64,000 nt of DNA from positions 1 through 64,000 of the forward strand of contig JBPOGA010000019.1 of assembly GCA_051252415.1 (NCBI GenBank), in the 5' to 3' direction. Below are positions 44,579-53,755 of this stretch, piece after piece (the stretch's first letter is position 1; every line of letters begins with the position of its first letter). The translations under genes and the position numbers were made by a program. This stretch comes from JBPOFY01 sp051252415 (GTDB taxonomy: Bacteria > Verrucomicrobiota > Verrucomicrobiia > Opitutales > Coraliomargaritaceae). Under the pieces are notes generated by a model. That model had not been told where the DNA came from. It did no database searches and worked only from the letters and a program-made list of their open reading frames with translations.

Positions 44579-47500
44579 ATGACGACTACCAAAAAGAGAT
44601 TAGAAGGCCTAGAAGGCTTTGAACGATTAGACATCGGTGAGCTGTATTATATTGGCAACCGACAGTTTGTGGACCGTGGTCTCACTTACTATAGAAATTT
44701 TGCGGTCGAAGGCTTCAATTGGGACAATGAAGCAAAGCGCATTAATGCGATTGTGCAGGGTAAGCGCCGTGACCCATACGATGTATGGCTGCAGGTCAAT
44801 AGTGGTGAGCTTGAATACGGTTGTGAGTGTGAATCATGGAGCACTTATGGTGGCTGTAAGCACGTAATTGCTGCAACAGCTGCGATGTATCTTGCGGTGC
44901 AGGGTAAGAGTGTAGGTAGCTTTGAGATGCCAGATGATTATGCGCAAGACCTACGTCAGCAACTGGGCTATCGTGACGTCGGTGGTGATACTGCTGACGG
45001 AGGTGGCGACGTTTTCGAGGATACTGAGCTCTGGTTGATGGAAGTGCGTGATTATGGGAATCTTGACTTTCAGATACGCGGTGAAGTCCCGCAGGATTTT
45101 TTACGCGAAGTTGGTGTCACGCTTCCGAGTAGTTATGGGTTTTCAGTCGCACGTGAGTTTTCGCTTGGTGATGTAAGCAAAACATTCGCTCAATTTCTCG
45201 AAAAAGCGAAGGCTGCAGGGATACCCGTGATGATTGGCGTGAGTGGTGAATCACAGCGTATGGAATACCGCAAAACCAAGTGCACAATGCGCGTGGAATA
45301 TGATTATACTGAAGACGAAGTTATTCGGCGTATTTGTTTCGAGAATACAAAAGGGAAATCTTTAGAAGCATATTGTTTGATTCCTGAAAGTGATTTCGTC
45401 GTGCTTTTAAGCGGGCAGGTGCATCGATTAAAGGGTGACCCGCAGTCATTACCCGAGCATGCCGGCCGGCTATTGCATTCGACTGATGTAGAGAGCTTTA
45501 ATGATTCTGCTTATCGTCGGAATTTCCCTGCTATGCAGACTCATGAAGGGCAGTATAGTTTTCATGTCGATGGGGAAGTGTTGAAGCCGGAATCACTCGA
45601 TGCAGATTCTGTTCGCATTGAGCTAGATTTGCATGCTGTGGAAAATGCTGCAGGTGAGCGCGAGTCACTAGAATTTGAAATATGCGCTGCGGTGGGTTCG
45701 TTGCAGCTCGACCTACAGGCATTTCAAGAAGATCTACTAGAAGCGGTATTAAGCGGTGCCTATGGCGCATTGCTTTCTGCGAAACGCCGCGTGCGTGCGT
45801 TATCAGATCTTATTCGTCGCGTGCTTTCGATAAATGAACAGTCGCAGGCAGTCGATTTACAAGAATTGGCGGCAGACTTTCCGGAATTATTGGGTGATGA
45901 GTATGGCACCGTTGTGCGTCATGTAGTGGAGCGTATCATGGATTTCCTAGGCACCACGCGTGTGGATGAAGCTCGGTTAGTTATTGATGAGGAGCAAGCA
46001 CGCTGGTTGGTCTGCCCCTTGCACCTAAGTAAAGTGGCTATGCTACTTTTTAGTATGTATGATTCGGTTTCTCGAGATGATATCAAAGGGCTTGCCGAAG
46101 GGCGTTTGCAGCTATCGCGCCATGATAGTAATGATGGTGTGCTTCAGCGCCTCGTGTCTGTTTGCGCAGCATTAGGCGTGCGGGTTCGTTTTAATGATCA
46201 AGCAATTCGCTCCGCTCCCTTGGCGATTAATCTACAAGGACAACACGGCGGTGCAGGGAAGGATATCGATTGGTTCGAACTACATCCTTCAATTACTTGC
46301 GGAGATCGCACGATCACGCAGGCTGAATGGAAACGGTTGATTCGTGGACAACTCTTCTTAGAGGCTGCAGATGGTAGTCTAATCATGCCAGAAGTGGGTG
46401 AAGGGCAGGCTGATGGATTGCAGATGATTGCCGAAATCCTTCAGCGTGGTCGTCCTGACCGTGGTGAAACGGGTCTCACTCCACAAGGCGGTTTGCAAAT
46501 TTCACGCTTAGAAATCTTGGACTGGTTGGCGCTACGGAAACGCGGTGTCAAAGTTGAACTACCTGAAGAGGTTGAAGCGGTCTTCCAGAGTCTAAGTCAG
46601 TTTAAATCCATCCCAGATTTCCATCCACCCAAGCGATTAAAGGCAGACCTTCGCCCGTATCAACGAGATGGCTGTGCGTGGATTGAGTTTATGTATCAGC
46701 ACCGTTTTGGCGCTTGTTTGGCCGACGACATGGGTCTTGGTAAAACCGTGCAGACGATTGCATTTCTAGCGCATAGACTTGAACAATCAAAGCGTAGTCC
46801 AAGTGATCTAGCTTCTGTGCTAATTGTGCTACCACCTAGTCTGGTATTTAACTGGCACGATGAGTTTGAGCGTTTTGCACCACATTTGAAAGTGCTCGAT
46901 TGTTTGAGCCCTTCAAAATGGGACCAATCATTGAGAGAGGCAGATATTATTTTGACGACTTATGATCGGGTGCGTATTGAGGCGAAAACGATGTCGAAGC
47001 ACGCATTTGATATTTTGGTGTTCGATGAGGCGCATAACTTGAAAAATGTTTCAACGGCTCGAACAAAAGCGGCTGCACATTTGAATCGTGGATTTACTTT
47101 ATGTCTCACGGGTACGCCTGTGGAAAACAATGTTTCTGAGTATTACTCAGTGCTGACGGCAACGGTTCCAGGTATTTTTGGTCAATTGAAAGACTTTAAA
47201 GAGCGTTACCGTAAAGAGCCGCAGAAGACGCTTCGTCGAGCAAAACCATTTGTGCTACGCCGCACCAAGGAAAAGATGCTGAAAGAGCTACCCAAAAAGG
47301 AAGAGCAAGAGCTATTCCTCGAGATGTCGCCTATACAGAAAGAGATTTATACGCGCACGGTATCAGAAGTGCGTGAAGAAGTGGCGCTAGCTTATGAAGA
47401 TAGGCCAGAGCAACAGGCAGGCATTGTCGCGCTAGCGGCGATTTTGCGCCTGCGGCAAGTTTGCGTGAGCCCTACATTGCTGGGCAAACCAATGGATGAG

Positions 47501-48025
47501 CCAGCACCGAAGTTTAGCCATATGGCAGATAAGCTCGAAGAGCTGCAGTCTGAGGGGCATGCGGCCTTGGTGTTTAGTCAGTTCATTGGTGGACTCGATC
47601 AGATGGAAGCTATAGCCAAAGAGCGCAACATCCCATACCTACGGATGGATGGGCGCACACCAGTCAGTCAGCGTAAGGCGTTGGTGCAGAAGTTTCAAAG
47701 CAGTGAAGGCCCCGCTTTTTTCTTTATTAGTTTAAAGACAGGGGGCGTTGGCTTGAATTTGACGCGAGCCAACTATGTTTTCCACCTCGATCCTTGGTGG
47801 AACCCAGCAGTAGAAAATCAAGCAAGTGACCGTGCGCACCGTATCGGTCAGAAACGTGCAGTCTTCGTGCAGCGTTTGATCATGCAACATACAATCGAGG
47901 CTCGAATGTTAGAGCTTAAAGCGCGCAAAGCTGAATTATTCCGACAACTGGTTGATGAACCAGGTGGTCAGCCAGCCTCTGCTAAACTGAGCCGTAGTGA
48001 TCTTGAGTATCTTCTTGAAGGGTGA
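44579..48025 (+). CDS. SNF2-family helicase with N-terminal SWIM zinc finger
   Basis: 1148 aa. The SWIM finger CECESWSTYGGCKH lies near residues 78-91. A long middle region follows, then the SNF2 ATPase: DDMGLGKTVQTIAF (Walker A), DEAHNLKN (Walker B), LTGTPVENN, and motif VI SDRAHRIGQKRAVFVQRL. It is a HepA/Rad54-like double-strand DNA translocase with roles in transcription or repair. Start chosen at ATG 44579 with AGGA six bases ahead; the open frame begins 30 bases earlier. It is upstream of serS. Confidence 0.93.
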   Translation: MTTTKKRLEGLEGFERLDIGELYYIGNRQFVDRGLTYYRNFAVEGFNWDNEAKRINAIVQGKRRDPYDVWLQVNSGELEYGCECESWSTYGGCKHVIAATAAMYLAVQGKSVGSFEMPDDYAQDLRQQLGYRDVGGDTADGGGDVFEDTELWLMEVRDYGNLDFQIRGEVPQDFLREVGVTLPSSYGFSVAREFSLGDVSKTFAQFLEKAKAAGIPVMIGVSGESQRMEYRKTKCTMRVEYDYTEDEVIRRICFENTKGKSLEAYCLIPESDFVVLLSGQVHRLKGDPQSLPEHAGRLLHSTDVESFNDSAYRRNFPAMQTHEGQYSFHVDGEVLKPESLDADSVRIELDLHAVENAAGERESLEFEICAAVGSLQLDLQAFQEDLLEAVLSGAYGALLSAKRRVRALSDLIRRVLSINEQSQAVDLQELAADFPELLGDEYGTVVRHVVERIMDFLGTTRVDEARLVIDEEQARWLVCPLHLSKVAMLLFSMYDSVSRDDIKGLAEGRLQLSRHDSNDGVLQRLVSVCAALGVRVRFNDQAIRSAPLAINLQGQHGGAGKDIDWFELHPSITCGDRTITQAEWKRLIRGQLFLEAADGSLIMPEVGEGQADGLQMIAEILQRGRPDRGETGLTPQGGLQISRLEILDWLALRKRGVKVELPEEVEAVFQSLSQFKSIPDFHPPKRLKADLRPYQRDGCAWIEFMYQHRFGACLADDMGLGKTVQTIAFLAHRLEQSKRSPSDLASVLIVLPPSLVFNWHDEFERFAPHLKVLDCLSPSKWDQSLREADIILTTYDRVRIEAKTMSKHAFDILVFDEAHNLKNVSTARTKAAAHLNRGFTLCLTGTPVENNVSEYYSVLTATVPGIFGQLKDFKERYRKEPQKTLRRAKPFVLRRTKEKMLKELPKKEEQELFLEMSPIQKEIYTRTVSEVREEVALAYEDRPEQQAGIVALAAILRLRQVCVSPTLLGKPMDEPAPKFSHMADKLEELQSEGHAALVFSQFIGGLDQMEAIAKERNIPYLRMDGRTPVSQRKALVQKFQSSEGPAFFFISLKTGGVGLNLTRANYVFHLDPWWNPAVENQASDRAHRIGQKRAVFVQRLIMQHTIEARMLELKARKAELFRQLVDEPGGQPASAKLSRSDLEYLLEG

Positions 48026-48081
48026 TGAATCATTCATGGCTTGACTGCTTGCCCGCTTCTGTCTTCTCAATTTGAGTCCAA

Positions 48082-49353
48082 ATGATCGATATTAAGCTGC
48101 TTCGCGAGCAGCCGGATTTTGTCCGCGCTGCAATTGCCAATAAGAAATTCAAGACGGACCTCGATTCAGTCTTGGAGCTCGACGCTACCCGCCGTTCAAA
48201 AATCACGGAGGCGGAACAAGCGCGCGCGGAGCAAAAGGCAGCGAATAAGGAAATGGCCGCGTTGCCGAAGGGCACGCCAGAGTTTATCGCTAAGGTTCAG
48301 GAAATGAAGGCGATTGGTGGCCGTGCGAAGGAGTTGGAAGTCGAAGCGAAAGCTGCTGACGAAGCGTTTCAGGAAGCCTTTCTATCCATCCCGAACTTGC
48401 CAGATCCATCAGTACCAGTAGGTAAGGGTGAGGACGAAAATGTTGTTGCATCCACATGGGGCGACGCCGACGCCGAGTTTCCGCATGCCTTGCCGCACTT
48501 TGATATCCCATGGTTTGAGTCACGCATTGATTTTGCACGTGGTGTGAAAACTGCGGGTGCTGGATTTCCGTTCTATGTTGGTGAAATGTCGCGCCTCGTG
48601 CGTGCTTTGGTAAATTTCTTCTTAGAAGAGGCTCGTGAAAACGGTTATGAAGAGGTGCTGCCTCCTATCGTTGTGAACGCGGAGAGCGCGACGGCGACTG
48701 GTCAACTGCCAGATAAGGAAGGCCAAATGTATGTCGATGAGAAGGAGGGGCTTTACCTCATCCCGACAGCTGAGGTGCCGGTAACCAATTTCTATCGCGA
48801 TGAGATTCTTGATGCCGATCAAATGCCGATCTATCGCTGTGCTTACACGCCTTGTTTCCGTCGTGAAGCAGGTAGTTGGGGTGCGCACGTGCGTGGGCTG
48901 AATCGTTTGCACCAATTTGATAAAGTCGAACTCGTGAAGTGGACAGATGCTGATAGCAGCATGGAAGAATTGGAAAAGATTCGTGAGAATGTGGAAGGCA
49001 CGCTTCAAAAGCTTGGTCTTCCATATCGCGTGCTACGTATGTGCACGGGCGACATTGGCTTCCCCCACGCAAAGCAATACGACCTCGAAGTGTTTGCCGC
49101 TGGGCAGAAGCGCTGGCTTGAAGTCTCCAGTTGTAGTAACTTTACCGATTTCCAGGCACGCCGTGCAGGAATCCGCTATCGTAACGAGGATGGTAAACCA
49201 GTTACAGCACATACACTTAATGGTTCTGGTCTTGCAGTGCCTCGTGTGCTGGCTGCGATTCTCGAGAATAACTTACAAGCAGATGGGCGTGTAAAAGTTC
49301 CTGATTGCCTGCAGTATTGGATGAAGCAGGAGTATATTGGTGAGAGCCAGTAG
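48082..49353 (+). CDS. serS: Seryl-tRNA synthetase
   Basis: Charges tRNA-Ser, cytoplasmic class II synthetase, 423 aa, normal length. The N-terminal two-helix coiled coil (about 27-100) binds the tRNA long arm. The catalytic core has TAEVPVTNFYRDEIL (motif 2 region), CFRREAGSWGAHVRGLNRLHQFDKVEL and the motif 3 LNGSGLAVPRVLAAILEN near the end. It lies 56 bases after the SNF2 gene and may share its transcript. Confidence 0.97.
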   Translation: MIDIKLLREQPDFVRAAIANKKFKTDLDSVLELDATRRSKITEAEQARAEQKAANKEMAALPKGTPEFIAKVQEMKAIGGRAKELEVEAKAADEAFQEAFLSIPNLPDPSVPVGKGEDENVVASTWGDADAEFPHALPHFDIPWFESRIDFARGVKTAGAGFPFYVGEMSRLVRALVNFFLEEARENGYEEVLPPIVVNAESATATGQLPDKEGQMYVDEKEGLYLIPTAEVPVTNFYRDEILDADQMPIYRCAYTPCFRREAGSWGAHVRGLNRLHQFDKVELVKWTDADSSMEELEKIRENVEGTLQKLGLPYRVLRMCTGDIGFPHAKQYDLEVFAAGQKRWLEVSSCSNFTDFQARRAGIRYRNEDGKPVTAHTLNGSGLAVPRVLAAILENNLQADGRVKVPDCLQYWMKQEYIGESQ

Positions 49354-49427
49354 GGCCTGCGAATACGAGAAACCCTATAGCGGCTAAAGCTTGCGTTTAT
49401 ACGGTATGTCTATTAAAAATTAGCGGT

Positions 49428-49667
49428 ATGGAAGAACTCAGAGAAGCACTGATGTCAAAGAACATTATCGTTTGGATCGTCTTAGTGATCATCTTGGTGG
49501 TCGCCCTAAAGCTATTAAAGAATGCAGGTAAGTTCTTTGTCGTCTTACTTGCATTAATCGTTGTTGGATTCATTCTGAATTATTTTTCTCCTGGCATTTT
49601 GGATCCTATGATTGATTTCGTGCGTGGTGGCTGGCTTGGTGAACACCGCCCAGATAGACCTTGGTAG
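49428..49667 (+). CDS. Small two-helix membrane protein
   Basis: 79 aa (or 71 from Met 49452). It has two hydrophobic helices separated by the short basic turn KLLKNAGK, then a tail PMIDFVRGGWLGEHRPDRPW. No recognised family. It lies between serS and proS on the same strand. Coding is supported by the clear helix pattern, but the function is unknown. Confidence 0.55.
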   Translation: MEELREALMSKNIIVWIVLVIILVVALKLLKNAGKFFVVLLALIVVGFILNYFSPGILDPMIDFVRGGWLGEHRPDRPW

Positions 49668-49715
49668 AAGTTTGGCATTGCAGACGAGGTAAGTTGGCTT
49701 TTGCTAGCTCCACTT

Positions 49716-51236
49716 ATGGCAAAACAGGCAAAAACCGCTATCACACCCACCCGCGAAGAAGATTATCCGGAGTGGTATCAACAAGTCGTTAAGGCTGCTG
49801 ACCTCGCAGAGAATTCTCCCGTGCGCGGCTGCATGGTGATTAAGCCCTGGGGCTACGCTATTTGGGAAAATATTCAACGTGATTTGGATCGTCGTTTTAA
49901 AGAGACCGGTCATAAAAACGCATACTTCCCGCTCTTTATCCCAATGAGCTTCTTACAGAAAGAAGCCGACCACGTAGAAGGTTTTGCCAAAGAATGTGCG
50001 GTTGTCACACATTCTCGTCTTGAGGCGGATGAAGATGGTAAGCTTCAGCCAGCTGGACCGCTGGAAGAGCCACTTATCGTGCGCCCAACATCGGAAACGA
50101 TTATTGGTGAGCTCTTTTCTAAGTGGGTGCAGTCCTACCGCGACTTACCGCTCTTGATAAATCAGTGGGCAAATGTTGTTCGCTGGGAAATGCGCACACG
50201 CTTGTTCTTACGCACGGCAGAATTTCTCTGGCAGGAAGGCCACACAGTGCATGCGACTTCTGAAGAAGCGATGGAAGAGACTCGCAAAATGCTCGAAGTG
50301 TATGCGGATTTTGCAGAAAACTTCATGGCAGTACCTGTCATTACTGGTGAAAAGACTGAAGCAGAGCGTTTTCCGGGAGCGGATGCGACCTTTGCCATCG
50401 AAGCAATGATGCAAGATCGCAAGGCCTTACAAGCAGGCACGTCCCACTTCCTGGGGCAGAACTTTGCTCGATCTAGTAAGATCAAATACCTCAGTGCTGA
50501 AGGCAAAGAAGAGTTTGCGTGGACTACATCTTGGGGTGTTTCCACACGTCTCGTCGGCGGTTTGATTATGACACACTCAGATGACGATGGCCTTGTGCTG
50601 CCGCCACGCATCGCACCGTCGCATGTGGTGATCATTCCAGTCACTCCCAAAGAGGAGACTAGAGAAGAAGTCTTAGCTTACTGTGAGGAATTGAGAAAAG
50701 ATTTAATCGCTGAGAACTACATGGACGGTCGAGTTCGTGTAGAATTTGACGACCGCGATATGCGGGGTGGTGAAAAAGCATGGGGCTGGATCAAGAAGGG
50801 CATTCCATTGCGCGTGGAAGTTGGCCCGCGTGATATGGCAAATAATTCTGTCTTTGTGGGACGCCGTGATCGTGCGCCAAAAGATAAGCAGAGCTATTCT
50901 CGTGATGAGTTTGTATCTGGCATAGCTGCACTCCTCGATGAGATGCAAGCGGGTATGCTCGCGAAAGCAAAAGCATTTCGTAAAGCCAACACACGTGAGA
51001 TTGCAACCGAGGCCGAGTTTGTAGAATTCTTCACTCCGAAGAATCAGAATAACCCTGAGATCCACGGAGGTTTCGCATCTATGGGTTTCTGTTGTGATTC
51101 TGAGCTAGAAGATCAAATCGCTAAGAAATACAAAGTCACTGTGCGTTGCATTCCAAATGCGACCGTCAACGAAGAGGTACCCTGTGTCTTTACGGGGCAG
51201 CCTGGTAAACGTGTGATTTTTGCGAAGTCTTACTAG
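49716..51236 (+). CDS. proS: Prolyl-tRNA synthetase, archaeal/eukaryal type
   Basis: Charges tRNA-Pro, 506 aa, the short form without the bacterial INS editing domain. Motifs are IVRPTSETIIGELFSKWV (motif 2 start), RWEMRTRLFLRTAEFLWQEGHT and TSWGVSTRLVGGLIMTHSDDDGLVLPP (motif 3). The C-terminus FTGQPGKRVIFAKSY is the family's extra domain ending in Tyr. Start chosen at Met 49716; 49701 adds only MLAPL. It follows the small membrane protein and ends six bases before a convergent gene. Confidence 0.95.
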   Translation: MAKQAKTAITPTREEDYPEWYQQVVKAADLAENSPVRGCMVIKPWGYAIWENIQRDLDRRFKETGHKNAYFPLFIPMSFLQKEADHVEGFAKECAVVTHSRLEADEDGKLQPAGPLEEPLIVRPTSETIIGELFSKWVQSYRDLPLLINQWANVVRWEMRTRLFLRTAEFLWQEGHTVHATSEEAMEETRKMLEVYADFAENFMAVPVITGEKTEAERFPGADATFAIEAMMQDRKALQAGTSHFLGQNFARSSKIKYLSAEGKEEFAWTTSWGVSTRLVGGLIMTHSDDDGLVLPPRIAPSHVVIIPVTPKEETREEVLAYCEELRKDLIAENYMDGRVRVEFDDRDMRGGEKAWGWIKKGIPLRVEVGPRDMANNSVFVGRRDRAPKDKQSYSRDEFVSGIAALLDEMQAGMLAKAKAFRKANTREIATEAEFVEFFTPKNQNNPEIHGGFASMGFCCDSELEDQIAKKYKVTVRCIPNATVNEEVPCVFTGQPGKRVIFAKSY

Positions 51237-51241
51237 GACTT

Positions 51242-51604
51242 TCATTCACGGCTTGTCGCCCATTCCTTCGCCGAGGCTAGGTCGGTGAAGGAATGGGTCG
51301 GCCAGTGATTTTCGGTAGTATGATTTTCGTAACCTTGGGCTAATTCATCTGCTTGGATGACTGCCACGCGTATCTTGGGATTTGTTCGTGCTGCAGCCAT
51401 GTCCAAATACGCAACTTTCCGCATGTCTGCATCTGTGACTAAATTTTCGGTTACCTGCAGCATATTGACGATTTGATAATGTATCTCGTCGAAGCGTGGT
51501 TCACCATATACATCCATGTTTGATTGTATAAGTTCTTGGCCAGTTATAATACCAGTGTAGGTCCAAATTAAACCGTCTTGATTCCATTCTATAGTATAAG
51601 GCAT
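51242..51604 (-). CDS. SpoIIAA/STAS-like small protein
   Basis: 120 aa soluble protein. The alternating pattern MPYTIEWNQDGLIWTYTGIITG and the RVAVIQADELAQGYEN segment resemble the SpoIIAA-like/STAS-like PF11964 family, often of unknown role. No signal or membrane segment. It faces proS tail-to-tail and lies between proS and the membrane protein gene at 51683. Confidence 0.5.
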   Translation of the reverse strand: MPYTIEWNQDGLIWTYTGIITGQELIQSNMDVYGEPRFDEIHYQIVNMLQVTENLVTDADMRKVAYLDMAAARTNPKIRVAVIQADELAQGYENHTTENHWPTHSFTDLASAKEWATSRE

Positions 51605-51682
51605 AGTACTATGTCTTTCTTGCTTGGCTCAGTATGGAGTCAGCAAACTGATTGAAATGATATTAAGCTGAATTATATGTAG

Positions 51683-52684
51683 TTACCAAAGGTTCGGGCT
51701 TACCCAATGTAGGAGTACATCTTTAGAGTCGAATCCCAGTTGAGGCATAAATTGCATGCCCGTTTGTGCTTCAATATCTGCGATGGATGTTAAGCACTCG
51801 TCGAGCATCGTCTCTGGTGGTGCATCGGTAGGAATTAAAAATGCGATGGTGCGTAGGCCGCCTGAGATCGTCAGATCGAAAGCGATTAGATAAACTGAAT
51901 CTGGAAGTGGCACACCGCTAGACAACTTGGAGGCCTGTTTGCTATACGCAGGCCCTGCGTATACCCAGATTTCATCAAAACGCTTCGGGTAGTTAACCGC
52001 CACTTCTTGGACGGCTTCTTTCCATAGTGACTGTGCGAACGCTTCCTTCATCGGAACGAAGTTAGTTAGCAGCATGGCTTCTTGCGCACCATCGTCGCCG
52101 TAAGTGTTTGCAAGACTAGTAGGAGGCGCGATCGCAGTTGGCTGCCACTGGCTTAAGCTAAGTTGATCAATTTTTAGCGAAGGCACGCGTGGGTCCGAGA
52201 TTGGTGTATTGCCGGATGGCTCCGCAGTCTTTTGGTCATTAGTAATTTTGTATGCGACGCAGAGTGGCTGTTTATTGGTTTCGCTAAAGAGGTTTATGTA
52301 GCTGATATTGTTGAGCACACGCATCGGTTTGCTTGTAAGTGGGATACCTGCGAGTATCGGACTATCGCCACGACCGAGTTCGCCGCCATCTACGATGAAG
52401 CCGGCACTGGATGGAATGGCGTCATAAGCGTGGTCGAAGATACCTGATACGAATTCAGGCATCCACTTTTCATTGCGGACGGAGTTGATTGCCTGCAGTG
52501 CGTAATTAGTAATTCGGCCTCTGGTTTCGAAGGATCCTAAGCAGTAGATAACAACGATGCCTATGGTCAGCAGGAGGCATAAAATAATGCACCAGCGCAG
52601 TAAGCTCGCAATTAGACCACGGTCGCTACTATGCCTGTGCCTAGATGATTTGCGTGCTTTCCTTGCGCGTTTTTTGGCTACCAT
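51683..52684 (-). CDS. Membrane-anchored protein of unknown function
   Basis: 333 aa. A basic N-terminus (KKRARKARKSSRHRHSS) is followed by one membrane helix (about residues 28-50) and a long extracytoplasmic part of about 280 residues ending KDVLLHWVSPNLW. No characterised family is recognised. The region contains a GDSPILAGIPLT stretch and several Ser/Pro-rich turns. It lies 27 bases after msrA on the same strand. Confidence 0.55.
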   Translation of the reverse strand: MVAKKRARKARKSSRHRHSSDRGLIASLLRWCIILCLLLTIGIVVIYCLGSFETRGRITNYALQAINSVRNEKWMPEFVSGIFDHAYDAIPSSAGFIVDGGELGRGDSPILAGIPLTSKPMRVLNNISYINLFSETNKQPLCVAYKITNDQKTAEPSGNTPISDPRVPSLKIDQLSLSQWQPTAIAPPTSLANTYGDDGAQEAMLLTNFVPMKEAFAQSLWKEAVQEVAVNYPKRFDEIWVYAGPAYSKQASKLSSGVPLPDSVYLIAFDLTISGGLRTIAFLIPTDAPPETMLDECLTSIADIEAQTGMQFMPQLGFDSKDVLLHWVSPNLW

Positions 52685-52711
52685 GCGCGCATATAATTGA
52701 ATTTGTTCCCT

Positions 52712-53239
52712 TTATTCAAGTTCCAGCTTCTGCAATTTAGGCCGAATGATCATTTGGCAGTAGGGGGCGGTTTGATTCAGGCGGTAATAATTTTGATGGT
52801 AATCCTCTGCGATATAGAAGGTAGATGCGGGAGTGATCTCCGTGACGATTGGATCGCTGAAATACGCCTGCGCTGCTTGTTTGGACGCTTCAGCAGCTAC
52901 GCGCTGTGCATCCGTGTGGTAGAAGATAGCTGAGCGATACTGCGTGCCCTTGTCGCCACCTTGCTGATTCAATGTCGTGGGATTGTGTGAACGCCAGAGC
53001 CAGTCCAGTAAGGTTTCATAAGTGATCACACTAGCATCAAAATGAATCTGAGTGACTTCGGCATGCCCAGTGGTTCCTGAGCAAATATCTCTATAGGTCG
53101 GATTGTCGGTTTGTCCGCCCATGTAGCCGGATTTAACGGACTTCACGCCATCCAGATTTAGAAAAACGGCTTCGACGCACCAAAAGCATCCAGCTCCGAA
53201 GGTCGCTATTTCAAGGGTAGTATCTTGTTGTTTGGTCAT
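52712..53239 (-). CDS. msrA: Peptide-methionine (S)-S-oxide reductase
   Basis: Repairs oxidised methionine, about 175 aa. The active-site GCFWC (Cys near residue 18) is close to the N-terminus, and GYMGGQTDNPTYRDICSG and HDP-type metal-free loop HAEVTQI follow. The Met at 53239 (TKQQDTT) is preferred over the longer frame from 53260. It is the first of a possible msrA-membrane protein pair. Confidence 0.93.
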   Translation of the reverse strand: MTKQQDTTLEIATFGAGCFWCVEAVFLNLDGVKSVKSGYMGGQTDNPTYRDICSGTTGHAEVTQIHFDASVITYETLLDWLWRSHNPTTLNQQGGDKGTQYRSAIFYHTDAQRVAAEASKQAAQAYFSDPIVTEITPASTFYIAEDYHQNYYRLNQTAPYCQMIIRPKLQKLELE

Positions 53240-53281
53240 ATTAAGTGTTTGGAGATGCAAACTCGCATATTTCTTCCCGCG

Positions 53282-53548
53282 TTATAACGAGATAACACCT
53301 GGCACCTGCGCCACACGTTGATAAATCGCGATCACTTCGTCGCTAGAATGCACCTGCATTTCCATGGTGTAGGCTGTGAAGCGCCCACTCGAGGACTCGC
53401 GAGATTTGACTGGATCGTCAGCAAATAAGTCTAGGACGGTGTCCGTTTGGTCCTTTGGGACGATGAATTTAAAGGGAAATAGGCAAGGCCACTCGTAATT
53501 GGCGTCTAATGAGGAGCGAAATGAGTCCAGTGATTCGTCTTCTTTCAT
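53282..53548 (-). CDS. DUF493 (YbeD-like) protein
   Basis: 88 aa soluble protein of the YbeD family: CLFPFKFIVPK near the start, SSSGRFTAYTMEMQVHSSDE in the middle and a hydrophobic end VPGVISL. E. coli YbeD sits between lipoate and cell-wall genes; here it lies between msrA and lpd. The function in the family is regulatory but unclear. Confidence 0.75.
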   Translation of the reverse strand: MKEDESLDSFRSSLDANYEWPCLFPFKFIVPKDQTDTVLDLFADDPVKSRESSSGRFTAYTMEMQVHSSDEVIAIYQRVAQVPGVISL

Positions 53549-53755
53549 GTGTTTAACTCTAGCAATGTGATGGTTCTATAAGAATTCCCCATTGTTTTAC
53601 TCAGATTGAGTAAGTCGAGCGTATCCTCGGCATTGACGAACATACCTTTGGTTGTTTACCTCCTGTTTCCACAACTTGCGGGTCTCACTCGCGACCTAAT
53701 ACAAACCACTCGAATCGAGCGACTAATGGCTCATTCGATTCCTGAAAATACACTT

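Noticed and set aside
43449..44634. Long N-terminal extension of the GT4 gene
   Set aside because: The extension overlaps the divergent SNF2 start region and has no GT4 character; MKVIQILPELNSGG at 44445 is the family start.
53606..53755. 50-codon extension of lpdA
   Set aside because: The FAD-binding N-terminus begins at 53756; the extension is not homologous.
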